A stretch of DNA of 64,000 nucleotides from Puccinia triticina (Eukaryota > Basidiomycota > Pucciniomycetes > Pucciniales > Pucciniaceae): the NCBI RefSeq assembly GCF_026914185.1, contig NC_070560.1:2347501-2411500 (forward strand), read 5' to 3'. The translations under genes and the position numbers were made by a program. Positions 1 to 10,439 of this stretch are shown piece after piece (the first letter of the stretch is position 1; every line of letters starts with the position of its first letter). The notes beneath the pieces are model-generated. The model worked only from the letters and a program-made list of their open reading frames with translations, was not told the DNA's origin and searched no databases.

Positions 1-1049
1 TGGTCCAAGAGGAAGAAGGGGAGTGTTCCCCTCAGATTGATACATTGTATTGGTCTGATGGGATCTCATCTTGGAACAATACACAATGAATGTATTGGTC
101 TAGTGTTGAGGACCTTCCATCCCCCCCAGACCCATGTGTTATGTATTTATGTATGAACATACACAGTTTGGGCCGGGAGAGAAGTGGAGGAAGCCTGCAG
201 TTGTGGTACACGATTATGGGAGGCTGTTTTTACCTCTTGCTAAACTGAATATTGAAAAAAAGAAAACTGTTTTCCTCGCACGGGAAAAACAGATTTCGTA
301 TGGTACAGGCCCTAAAAATAGTGACAGGTATACACATGACTGCGTTAATCTACTCCCTGCCCTAGAAATGGCCTACAATAGTAGTAAGCACTCTACTACT
401 AAGGAAGCGCCGTATATCTTAGAAAGGGGTTGGATTCCCAGACTACCTAAAGACACTCTTAATGATAAATTGCCACTAGCACATCCTACAGCTTGAGACT
501 TTAAACAGATGCTAGAAGCCGCAAATAAACATGCTGCTAAATGCGTTCAAGAAGCGGCTGAGTACAGTAAGATGCGTTGGGACAAGAGTCATAAAGAACC
601 AGAATTCTGTATAGGAGAAAAAGTACTTCTTTCTACAGTAAATTTTAACAATTTGGGAGGTTGTAGAAAACTCAAACCCGCCTTTGTAGGAACATTTGTA
701 ATCAAAAACTTACACGGTAAAAATGCAGTGGAAGTGATTCTTACAGAGGAATTCAGCAGGAAACATCCCGTATTTCCGGTGAGCCTAATAAAAAGATATG
801 TTCACAGAGAAAATGAACCAGTCCCTAAACCTTTGCCCGTACCAATAGAGGAGCCACCTACAAAGGAGCAAATTAAAGTACATAAGATCCTCAAAGATAA
901 AAAAAGAGAGAGTTTTAGGTAAAGATACGAGGTTATACCTAGTAAGATACAGAAACCAGTCAGCAGATAAAGATGAATGGCTACCCAAGAATAATATCCC
1001 GGCTGGAGCAATTCACCTGCGCAACTACAGAGTTTCTAAGCGTAAATAG
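1..1049 (+). pseudogene. Ty3/gypsy chromovirus pol, 3' end (integrase C-terminus and chromodomain), broken
   Basis: This is the last part of a retrotransposon polyprotein. From about 345 the frame reads like the end of an integrase core (an AYNSS block with a following PR.PKD segment), then the basic integrase tail with a KLKPAFVGTF block like the GPY/F module and an HPVFPVSLIKRY segment. A TGA at 494-496 interrupts the frame, and a second stop at 920-922 is bypassed by a one-base shift into the frame that starts at 912. That frame holds a clear chromodomain (YLVRYRNQS, DEWLPKNN) and ends with TAG at 1047-1049. Bases 1-310 do not look like integrase and may be a rearranged or inserted stretch. 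Chromodomains in this family direct integration to marked chromatin. The stop and frameshift show a dead copy. The 5' part lies outside the window. Confidence 0.85.
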
Positions 1050-1089
1050 CACAGCTAATTTACGAGTAACTTATCTTGGTGAGAGGGAA

Positions 1090-2197
1090 TGTCAGCCGGG
1101 CTACTATAATAAGTTAGAGCCCGGCTAACTATTGTAAAATTACAAAAATTGTATGTACTAATAGCGGCGCAGAGCGCCGCGTACAAGTAAACTTCTTTCT
1201 TGGGAAAGACTTAGCTGCGGCGCGGAGCGCCGCGCACAGAATAAAAACAACAAAGAATTATATACATAATAACAAGATCCCTTAGACGAGTAGGGATAAT
1301 AGCTCCGGCTGCAGAATTGGCAGGAGAAAGAACAATATTCTCAAGCCAAGAGAACGGGTTGCCATACAATCTCAAGAGACTACTAAACCAAGAGTAGTCT
1401 CCATGAGAAATAGAAATACTCCGGCCGGGGAGGAGAGAAACAGAACTATACTACTCCTCCTCCCCCGGCCAATGATTAAACACAAAACCACGCTATTCCT
1501 CGAGCCAAGGAATAGCAAAAAGATCACATGACAAGTAAAAATGAACAGGAGCAAAGAGACTAGTAGAATTCCCCTTCACTCCCGTCACTCTTGTCAGAAG
1601 CACGCCTTCCTCCGGCCAAGAAACCAAGGAAGCATTTGCAATGAGAGCTACAACCCTACCGGTTGTAGCTCGAATATATAATTGAGGGCCTTTGGGCGAA
1701 GGAAGGCCCCTCAGATACCTTTTATAACCAGTTTGACGCCTCGCCAGTCTCGCCACTTGTCTCACCGACCAGTTCGCCAGCCTGACATCGCCTCGACTTC
1801 GGTTTTTATCGGATCGATTGTGTTTTTTTGTCGCAGACTTCCTTTTACAAGGAAGTCTGTGTTTTTTTTCCTTTCTATCGGGATTTTTATCCCCTTATAT
1901 CTCCTGGGAGTGTTCTATTGCGCAAATACCCCCTTGTTAAGGGCCCCAGACGTCACAGGCTACAAATACCCCTGCGCATATCGTGCGCAGGCCCTGTAAG
2001 AACTGCGGAGGGCACTAAACCACCCCAGGCGCCCCTGGCCCCTCCGTTAACCCCTTTTTTTTGGGTTCATTAGAAGTAGCTTTTTCTGAGCTACTTCACA
2101 CTTCTACCGCGCATTTGCTGCGCGCACTACCGCACCGTGCTCTGTCGCCGGCGTAGCTAGAGGAGTATTCATACTCCTGGCATCACCGAGCCTGACA
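1090..2197 (+). mobile_element. 3' LTR of the chromovirus
   Basis: The LTR starts TGTCAGCCGGGCT and ends GAGCCTGACA, so it has TG...CA ends within a short inverted repeat. It is 1108 bp long. A purine-rich tract (GGTGAGAGGGAA, 1079-1089 region) lies directly upstream, as expected for a 3' LTR. A second copy of the same family lies inverted at 41501-42659, which confirms the limits. Inside are GC palindromes of the type GCGGCGCAGAGCGCCGCG. The first bases after the LTR, TCTAT, fall in the middle of the satellite motif that follows, so the element landed in that satellite. The matching TSD copy would lie outside the window. Confidence 0.85.
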
Positions 2198-2640
2198 TCT
2201 ATGGTGCTCCAAATGGCCCCAATTCTTTTATGCCACATGAATACACTCTTTAAAAGATATGCTGAGCTTCACGGCATTAGAACACCTCAGGGACACCTTG
2301 TGTAGTGGGGGGGGGGGGTGTGACTTGGCGGATTTCCTACTAAGGCAAACCCCCAAAACCTTATCTACAGTGCTCCAAATGACCCCAAATTCTTTCTGCC
2401 TGAAGAATAAACTCTTTGAAACATATGTTAAGCTTCACGGCATTAGCACTCCTCAGAAAGACCCTGTGTAGCCGGGGGGCGGATTTACCGGATTTCCTAC
2501 TAAGGCAAACCCCCAAAACCTTATCTATGGTGCTCCAAACGGCCCCAAATTTTTTCTGCCATAAGAATAAAATCTCTAGAAAATATTTCAAGCTCCAAGG
2601 AGGTATTGCAAATCAGGAACACCTTCTATTGACCGTGGTG

Positions 2641-2830
2641 TAGCGTAGCGCAGCGCAGATGCGCTATTTTTTAGTGTAGCCTTAGCGCAATTGCGCGCAT
2701 CCGCGCTAAAGCTACGCACACAGGATGAAAAGCCACTTCAGCTTTTAGTGTAGCGTTAGAGCAGATAGGCGCAATTGCACTAACGCGACACTAGAAAATA
2801 GCGCATTTGCGCTGCGCTACACTACACCAC
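2641..2830. repeat. TAGCG-rich hairpin at the centre of the inverted array
   Basis: The sequence is built from variants of GTAGCGTTAGCGCA and its complement, with GCGCAATTGCGC-like palindromes. The outer parts pair with each other: GTGGTGTAGCG at the left and CGCTACACTACACCAC at the right. Very similar sequence is found inside the MITE at 5965-6445, so this centre is probably a copy or relative of that element. Confidence 0.6.
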
Positions 2831-2974
2831 AGTCAATAGAAGGTGTTCCTGATATGTAATACCTCCTTGGAGCTTGACATATTTTCTAGAGAGTGTATTC
2901 TTATGGCAGAAAGAATTTGGGGCCGTTTGGAGCACCGTAGTTAAGGTTTTGGGGGTTTGCCTTAGTAGCAAGGG

Positions 2975-3420
2975 TGAAAGCGCAGCGCAGCGTGAAGCGC
3001 AGCGGTTTTGGTGGCCGCTGCGCTGCGCTGAAAGTAGCGGCCCCGCCCGCTGCGCTACCGCTTTTTGGGTCTGGAAAGAAGCAGGGACCCGCTACTTTCA
3101 GCGGTAGCGCAGCGGAACCATCGCAGCGCTACCGCTTTTTGAGCTGGCCGCGTAGCGCTCCCCCGCTGCCAGCCAAAAAAGTGCAGCGCAGCGCAAAGTG
3201 CAGCTGTTTTGGTGGCCGCTGCGCGGCGCTGAAAGGAGTGGCCCTGCCCGCTGCGCTACCGCTTTTTGGGTCGGGAAAAAAGCGGGACCCCGCTATTTTC
3301 AGCGGTAGCGCAGCGGGACTGGCGCTGCGCTACCGCTTTTTGGGCTGACCGCGCAGCGGTTTCCCGCTGCGCTGCGCTAAAGGACCGCTTTTTTGTAGCG
3401 CAGCGCAGCGGTTCAGCCTT
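2975..3420. repeat. GCGCAGCG-rich low-complexity block
   Basis: Strings such as GCGCAGCGCAGCG, CCGCTGCGCTACCGC and TTTTTGGGT(C/G) repeat in a two- or three-fold larger unit (about 200 bp: 3000-3190 and 3190-3330 resemble each other). The block interrupts the right arm of the satellite array. Long open frames across it are a by-product of the repeat and I do not call genes here. Confidence 0.6.
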
Positions 3421-3830
3421 GTTAGTAGGAAATCCGCCAAATCCGCCCCCCGGCTACACAGGGTCTCCCTGAGGAGTGCTAATGCCGTGAAGCTCAGCAT
3501 ATCTTTTAAAGAGTGTATTCATGTGGCAGAAAAAAATTGGGGCCATTTGGAGCACCATAGATAAGGTTTTGGGGGTTTGCCTTAGTAGGAAATCCGCCAA
3601 ACCAGCCCCCGGCTACACAAGGTTTCCCTGAGGTGTGCTAATGCCATGAAGCTCAGAATATGTTTTAAAGAGTGTATTCTTGTTGCATAAAAAAATTGTC
3701 GCCATTTGGAGTACCATAGATAAGGTTTCGGGGGTTTGCCTTAGGAGGAAATCGGCCAAATTAACCCCCCCTGTTCCACAAGGCCTTCCTGATGGTTTCT
3801 ACTGCTGTAAATCTCAAACTATTTCTAGAC

Positions 3831-5110
3831 AGTATATCTAGATTGCTGTAAAACTTTGGGAGCCTTTGGGTGCTCCAGTGAGGAGATATAAATATTTCTC
3901 TATTTTCTGGGATTTTTTGTAAAATTAAAATCCCGACTCCCGTTTGGGATTGCAGAATTACAATTCCGACTCCCAAAACGCCCCCGGGTCAAAATGCGGT
4001 CGCGAGGACCCGGGAAAGACGTCGCGAGGCGGTCCGCGCGACATAAATTGCGTTTGGGAGTCAATTTTTTAATTTGTGGGAGTTGATTTCTCAACCCCCT
4101 AAATAATATAGTATAATGAATAGAAATGGGATAGAGAAAATTATTGAATAAGAATTGATACTAGATGCTATTCATCAACTTTATAGACTGCAAAAGGCCA
4201 CCATAAAGAATAAAGTCAGATCAAGAAACAGGCTACTTTTCAAAGTAAATATTAATATAAAATGAAGTGATTTTGTGGTGAGTAAAGAGAAGAAGATTAA
4301 ATTCCAACAGTTTTTGGGTTTGGGCAACATATTGTAAGAATTTCACTCATGTTTCACCCTTATTTGAACTGAACTCATTAGACATATATGTACTTATGCT
4401 TATAAATGATATTGTGCCCAATATATCTTGTACTCCCATTCAAAGGGACTTCTCCTCTCTTTTACTCAAGCTGGTCTTCACCATGGTTTTCCTTTCCTTG
4501 TCATTCATTTGAAATCCACAATCTTTTCATAGAACTTCAGGCCTTTGGCCCTCTGCTCCACTGATCACCTGGTGAAGGACTTCCAGTCCTCACACAGATA
4601 CACAGCAAACAGGATTCTTGGGCTGCTGTTCTGGAAACAGAAGCTAAAGGTGGCGCCGGTGCGGCATGTGGAAGGTCAGTGTAGTGGGGTTCTTGAGCTG
4701 TGCACAGCCATTGAAGCCACCATTGAGCTCAGGATCAACGGGGAGCTGGCCGCAATCCTCAAGCACCTGATGCACCGCCACCCCCACCAGCCCATCCACA
4801 AGACCCCACCAGCCCATCCACAAGAATTGGTTCCAAAGGTTGGAAATCACTTCACATGACTCATGGACCCCAACTGCCAATCTGAAAAACCAAAACCACA
4901 AGCTGGGGATTTATCAGAAATGAGTGTTTTTTTGATAAAAAAAAATATAGATATTATTTTCATGATAACCCGCTTTGGGCCATTGAGAAATAGTTGCACC
5001 ACAGAAAATCAAGATATGGAATAATGTGCTGAGCACATTGGGAGAGTCATTGATCCCAGCTTTGAAGATGGTGATCCTGGCCATCAAGACTTCTGCCTCC
5101 GCTTGATCAA
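3831..5110. other. no gene recognised
   Basis: Bases 3900-4090 are made of related short segments (TCCCGACTCCC, TTTGGGAGTC) with a CpG-rich core near 4000-4040, perhaps the end of a small element. Bases 4090-4540 are AT-rich and plain. An open frame at 4545-4859 matches no family I recognise. Bases 4930-5110 have a minus-strand reading frame that resumes at 7739 beyond the solo LTR, so a broken gene or element may once have spanned the insertion point. Confidence 0.4.
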
Positions 5111-5614
5111 TTTGATCCTGTGTCTCTATAGTGACAGCAGGACACAAGAAATTGGGTGGGCACTGTTTTAATTTCTTGGGATAAAGAAACTACAAGCAGT
5201 AAAAGAGAGAGAAAGAGAGAGAGAAATGAATATCTGAGAGTAATATTCTGAGTTTGAATGGTAACTGGTGGGTACTAACTTCCACTGGAAATACTACCTC
5301 CTTAAGGGAGTGCTGCCAAGCTGTGCTAGAGAGTACAACAGCCTCTTCTCACCAAGGAAACGTGGAAAGACTCTGAATTAGACAAGTCTAATCAGCCACA
5401 ATTCTTTAGACCTCTCTGTGGATATTCAAGGTTCTTTAAAGGGAAACCTATGTGGTTTGTTTCTTACAAAAACCACAGAAAAAGAAGGATGAATAGTATG
5501 AAGATCCTTTGGTTATGAGGTCAAGATATGTGAAGACCTGTGATCAAAATACACCAGGAAAAAAAAATGGTCACTTGATGAAAAGTGACATCATGCCAGC
5601 TCCAGCGGGCTACC

Positions 5615-5692
5615 CACCATCTACTTATCATCTACCCACCATCTACCCACCATCTACCCATCATCTACCCACCACCTACCCACCATCTAACC
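5615..5692. repeat. CATCTACCCAC short tandem repeat
   Basis: Units of CATCTACCCAC or CATCTACTTAT follow each other about seven times. This is a simple repeat inside solo LTR copy A. Confidence 0.85.
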
Positions 5693-5749
5693 AGTTTAAG
5701 AATTTCCACAGGAGATCCTCAGTTTTTGCTGGGTACCACTGATCCCCAT

Positions 5750-7060
5750 TTCTGGTCAGCTGATACTCAGCTTTAGCTCCCAGCTTATGCTCAGCTTTGG
5801 TGCCCAGCTCATGCTCAGCTTTGTTGCCCAGATCAGAACCATTCCTGGCGCCGCTGATTTTCAGCTTTATTCCAGTCATGGCTCAGCTTAGACTCAGATT
5901 AGGACTATCATTGGCCCAGCCAATGCTCAGCTTTGGACCAGTATTGGCTCAGCTGATTTTCAGCAACAGTGGGCCAGCTACGCTAACCGTAGCGTTAGTG
6001 TGGCGTAGCGTAGCGGAATTCCGCTAAATTTTAGCGTAGCGTTAGCGGAATTGCGCCTTTCTGCGCTAACGCTACGCGCAAAGGGTGCGCAGCTAATTTA
6101 GCTGTTAGCGTAGCGTTAGCGCAGATGCGCGCAATTGCGCTAACGCTACACACGCAGGGCGCAAAAGAGCGCGCGCTACGGTGCGTCACAGTGCTTTTAG
6201 CTGAAAAAAAGGCCTTTTTTTCCGCTAAAAGCGCTGTAGTGCAGCGTAGCGTAGCGTAGCGTAGTGACTGTAGCGGAGCGCTAACACTAACAAACAATTG
6301 GCGCGCTGTTAGCGCCGCTGAAACGTAGCGCAGCTTAGCGGCGCTAACAGCGCGCTAACGCTACTCAAAATGAGCGGGTGCTTTTTGACGCTACGCTAAC
6401 GCTAAGTGGCCCTGTAGCGTAGTGTAGCGTAGCGGCCCACCGTTGTTTTCAGCTTTGGATAAATCTTGGCCCAGCCAATGCTCAGATTCTGAGTCTGACC
6501 ACTCCTGTAACAGCTTATGCTCATCTGTGGACCAGCCTTGACTCAGCTGATGCTCAGCTGTGGACCAACCTTGGCTAAGACAATGCTCAGCTGTGGAACA
6601 GCCTTGGCTCAGCTGATGCTCAGCTGTGGAACAGCCTTGGCTCAGGTGATATTAATCTTTTGAATAGTCTCAAAAAATCTGATACTCAGCTTTGGAACAG
6701 CCTTGGCTCAGCCAATGCTCAGCTTTGTACCAGCATTGGCTCAGCCAATGCTCAGCTTTTGAAATTTTTTGGCCCAGCTGGTGTTAATCTTTGGAACAGT
6801 ATTGTCCCAGCTGATCCTAAGCTCTGCACAAGCCTTTTCCAAGATGATGCTCAGCTTTGGACCATTGTTGGCTAAGCTGATGCTCAGATTTGGAATATTC
6901 TTGGTCCAGCTGACACTTGGATTTGTATCAGGCTTGGAATATCCAATGCTCAGCTGTGGCCCAGGCTCAGCCAATGCTCAGCTTTGGCCCAGGCTCAGTC
7001 AATGCCTACTGCTCAGCTTATGATGAGCATCAGCTGTTCCTGGGAAAAAATTAGGATCAG
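5750..7060. repeat. degenerate tandem array of a ~36-bp unit (GCTCAGCTTTGGACCAG)
   Basis: The unit combines ATGCTCAGCT(T/G)TGG with CCAGCCTTGGCTCAG and repeats with drift across 1.3 kb. It is broken once by the MITE at 5965-6445. The array is absent from the same position in the other two copies of the LTR, so it was gained by this copy. Open frames on both strands here follow the repeat and are not genes. Confidence 0.8.
5965..6445. mobile_element. MITE-like element rich in TAGCG, with TIRs and a 7-bp TSD
   Basis: The left end CAACAGTGGGCC and the complement of the right end CAACGGTGGGCC form a terminal inverted repeat that continues as GCTACGCTA. The 481-bp element is almost wholly made of GTAGCG, TTAGCG and GCGCAATTGCGC strings and can fold on itself. 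TTTTCAG lies on both sides (5958-5964 and 6446-6452). The host array itself contains TTTTCAG-like strings, so the duplication is likely but not certain. No transposase is encoded. Confidence 0.7.
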
Positions 7061-7835
7061 CTGACTGTGCCACATTGAGTGCTCTGGTGCAGTCCTGCAA
7101 GCTCTACAAGTGCTGGTGGAGCAGACTTGGAGCAGCGCTGGAGTAGCTCTGGAGCAGAAACCAAAGCTGCATCATGTCACTTGCCATCAAGTGACTATTT
7201 TTTTTTTCCTGGTGATAAGAGCAAAACAAAGCAGGGAGAGCAAACATTCAAGAGACAGAGAGGTGTACTTCTGAGATAATCAAGGTTCAGTGAAAGAGTA
7301 TACTTACTGACAATATCCTAGGCGCCTGTGATGGTAGGTGTAGTGGGAGTGTGGTATCCTCTTTGATGGTGATCCTTGGTTATCTAGGGGTATGGTTCTG
7401 GCTGTCTGAAGTCTGTGGATCCCTTTGATGCATGGGGGATCCTCACTTCAAAAAAATTCACAGTTTGCTTATTTAATTACATATGTACAAGTGGTTGGCG
7501 CGCCTGGTAGCGCTTCCACGTCACAACTGTGCATGCGCACCATAACTCAAGAACTCAGGGAAGGAGTAGAGCTAAAAAGAATTGGTAATTTGTAACTAGG
7601 GTTAAAATTGCACAGGGAAACAGATTCTGAATTCTAAACAAGGATATATCTTAAGATGAAAAAGATATGAATTAATTGATATGTAAAAAGGTAGAAAAGG
7701 CAGACTTTAGGTCAGCTGCGCTGACTCTAAGGATGACAATCAAAAGAAGAGGCAATAATTGGGTTGCCTGCTTCAGCAAGGACACAAGCTAAGGTGGTAT
7801 TCTGCAGCCAGAAGTGACCCGAGGCAAATTGATAG

Positions 7836-8763
7836 CAACAGTGAAACTGATACAATACATGTATCATATCTGTATTGGCAATACAAAGTTTTCCAAAATT
7901 GTGTATTGTATTGGAAGCTAAATATATCAAAATACAATACAATACAGATACAATACACATGTATTTTTGCCAATAAACAGTGAAATAAACTGTATTGGGT
8001 AGTCCAATACGCTTTTTGAAAATAATGGGTGTTGTATCAGAAGACTCCAAGCCGTCTCCACTTGTTCTTTTTCTGCACACGTTTCCGGGATAGCTTTTGC
8101 TACCGCCGCGGTAGCCTAAAGCCATCCCGTAGGCCCTTGTGGTCCCTACCTGCCGGTAGGTTTTCACCGGGGCCGGTGTTCGGGTCTTGGCAGAGAGTCT
8201 CGAGTGTTTTGTGACATCACTACCTGCGGGGTATCACATCCTGATCCAGGAAGGAGCCCCAGGGTGGGTAACGAGCAACTCGAGGACTCTCCTCCTGAAG
8301 CAGAGAGGAAAGAATGGGACTGACTGCCCTGGCCGGAGTGGTGAAGGGGTTTGGGCTATACCCTATCCCGACAACTTGGCCGGGAAGGGGCTGGGCTACC
8401 CAACTTAATATTGCGAGGATTCCAATTCCGCGGGGTGGGCGGGAGGACTGAAAAAATTGTCATGTGGAGAGCTTACGAGTAGTGGAGAGGTTGTGGAGAG
8501 CAATGGCGATGAGTCTTCATGCGGGACCGCGAGAGTCGCAGGGAGCCAGACTATTAAGGTTCTTACGGCCGGTGCACGTGCCCTGTCTTAAACCTAATTG
8601 CTCCCTGTCTATCCCCGACTCTCTAGGCTCAGACTGGGCGCTCTCCTTCGCGTGCTTGGACCTGGGCTACCTCCCCCTGCGGGTCCGGTCGCCGTCCAAG
8701 ATACACAAAAAATACATGCATTTTGATACAATAAAACACATGGAAGTATCAGTTTCACTGTTG
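7836..8763. mobile_element. second MITE-like element with CAACAGTGAAACTGATAC ends
   Basis: CAACAGTGAAACTGATAC at 7836 is repeated inverted at the right end (GTATCAGTTTCACTGTTG, ending 8763). Flanks TTGATAG and TTGGTAG differ at one base of seven, as an aged target-site duplication would. Subterminal regions repeat ATACAATACA on the left and TTGTATC-like strings on the right. The middle (8030-8690) is more GC-rich. No transposase is visible. The first eight bases match those of the element at 5965-6445. Confidence 0.65.
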
Positions 8764-10439
8764 TTGGTAGTGAGTTAGGCACTGTATACATCCTCTGTGC
8801 CCCTTTGCTGCGGCTTGCTTTGTGAGCAATTTCTCAAACTTACAGGCCCGTTGTGGAACTCCGTCCGTGCGTGAGCCGGCGGCAGTTCTGGGAGGGATGG
8901 GAAGTGATGTAATGAAGTGTGCCCTCCTAAGAATATGGTCAGATGAGCTAAGGATCAGGAAGCGGAGAAGTTGGATGTTTATTTTACGACGGCGTTGAGA
9001 GCGCGTTGGCGGTTGAGTTATTCAGAAAGAGGTGAGGAGCTAGGGGTGTCTAAACCGCTTTGAGAGATCACAATGCAAACGCCAAAGTCGGAACACGTGG
9101 GGGATCGGCAGAAGGGCTGAGAAGTTTGAGTTCTAACTCTGTCTTCGAAGGATCAAGAAGGTTTGAGATCGACGTATATCGTGAAAAAGAGCGCGGTGCA
9201 GACAACTGAAAGGAAACCGGTAACACAAATGAGTATTTTAGAATCAAGATAAGCTCCGCAAAGCGCCACGAAATCGCTCTCAGATCGGAATCAAAAGGTT
9301 GATAGAATTCCTCCTTGGATCAGAAAGGGTTCTATGCCTCCCCTTTGGCTAAGCTCGGCTGAACTTAGACTCCAGGGACGCGCCGCGCACTGCGGACCCA
9401 TCATCATGCCCCGCGCGCTCAAAACAAAACCAAAACAAAGAAACCCACAACCACACGCGCCATACAAAGAAGGAAAAAAAAAAAAAAAAAAGGAAAAGAA
9501 CCAACCCGCCACCTTCAAAACCTCCAACGCGCGCTGAGAGAGAAAAGGGAATAAGAATAATAAGAAAACAAAACAAAACAACCAGCACCAGGACATAAGG
9601 AAACAAAGAACAGAGGAGCAACAAAGGGAACTAGAGACGCCTCGCCGTACCCGCTGCGCGCCGAGCCAAACTGAGTTTTGACCGTGATTCCCTGATTGTA
9701 CCATGTCGCGCACCACACCGTTTGAAATACTTGATCACATTGTTGCGACCAATGTTGTGGTGAGATAGAAAAGGCTCTTGCAGCTCTGTGGACACAACAT
9801 TTCCCGGTTCTTCCAATGGCGGACCACCGGCAAATAGTGCATAACTGTCCCACCTGTATCAGGGAAGGTTTCCGTATCACAGCAGGGAGGGGAGACTTGA
9901 GTTGACCAGAAAGAGCAGGCTGACACCCTGGGTTATGTCAATTAGCCTGTACTGCAAACACATCATGCTGGTTTGTTTTAGCTATCTCTGATGGGCCATT
10001 TGAAAAGAGCTGATTCATTTTTCTTCCCGGCTGATATTTTCATGTAGAAAAAGCACAGAGGACCGCTGAAAACAATTTCAGTAGAGCCTATGCTACCTAC
10101 CACACACCTGAGCTCTCCAATCAATTGGATAAAAGAGGTCGTTGGATGATTGCTTACCCATGCAAGATGTAAGTTTTTTTCCATCTTCTCTTAGCCGTTT
10201 GCGGCTGATTTTTCTTTTTACACATTTCTGTTTGAATTTAATTTTTTAGACGTTACACCAAAATAAATCAACCTACCTCTTTGTGCAGCAATCTATGGAG
10301 ACACACATCCACATGTCTCAACAAACAGCGCAAGGCTGAATCAAGTTGTAATCTAGCCACTTTTGGAGTAACTGGGACTGGCAATATTGATCCTCAAGAT
10401 TTGATTTGCCTTCTTAGATTCCTAGCTTTTATTTATCTC
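8764..10439. other. no gene recognised
   Basis: Bases 8800-9300 show no coherent coding region. Bases 9410-9620 are purine-rich (long A and GGAAAA runs) and give spurious minus-strand frames rich in F and L. Around 9640-9900 a minus-strand frame has more ordinary composition but matches nothing I know. Bases 9950-10430 may hold the 5' end of the hAT element that follows, but I could not place its terminal repeat. Confidence 0.4.

Larger units (their letters stand above)
2198..3830. repeat. inverted array of a ~160-bp satellite
   Basis: A unit of about 160 bp with the landmark GGTGCTCCAAATGGCCCC recurs in direct orientation near 2211, 2370 and 2529, and in inverse orientation near 2920, 3539 and 3699. 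Each unit also carries a GAGTGTATTC segment and a CTACTAAGGCAAACCCCC segment. The two orientations face each other across a GC-rich centre near 2730, so 2500-2970 can form a long hairpin. The right arm is split by a TAGCG-rich block (2975-3420). No coding potential is visible. Confidence 0.8.
5111..7738. mobile_element. solo LTR, copy A, enlarged by internal insertions
   Basis: The left end (TTTGATCCTGTGTCTC) and right end (TAAGGATGACA) match the ends of two other copies at 11765-13096 and 45051-45988. The flanking bases ATCAA at 5106-5110 and at 7739-7743 form a perfect 5-bp target-site duplication. Shared blocks include GACAGCAGGACACAAG near the left end and TGGTAGCGCTT with CATGCGCACCA near the right end. 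About 1.5 kb of tandem array and MITE lies inside, which explains the length of 2628 bp against 938 bp for copy C. No coding region of the parent element is present. Transcription direction is unknown. Confidence 0.85.

Noticed and set aside
9291..9716. Minus-strand frames rich in F, L and V that look like membrane proteins
   Set aside because: They translate purine-rich A and GGAA runs and lack a plausible gene context.
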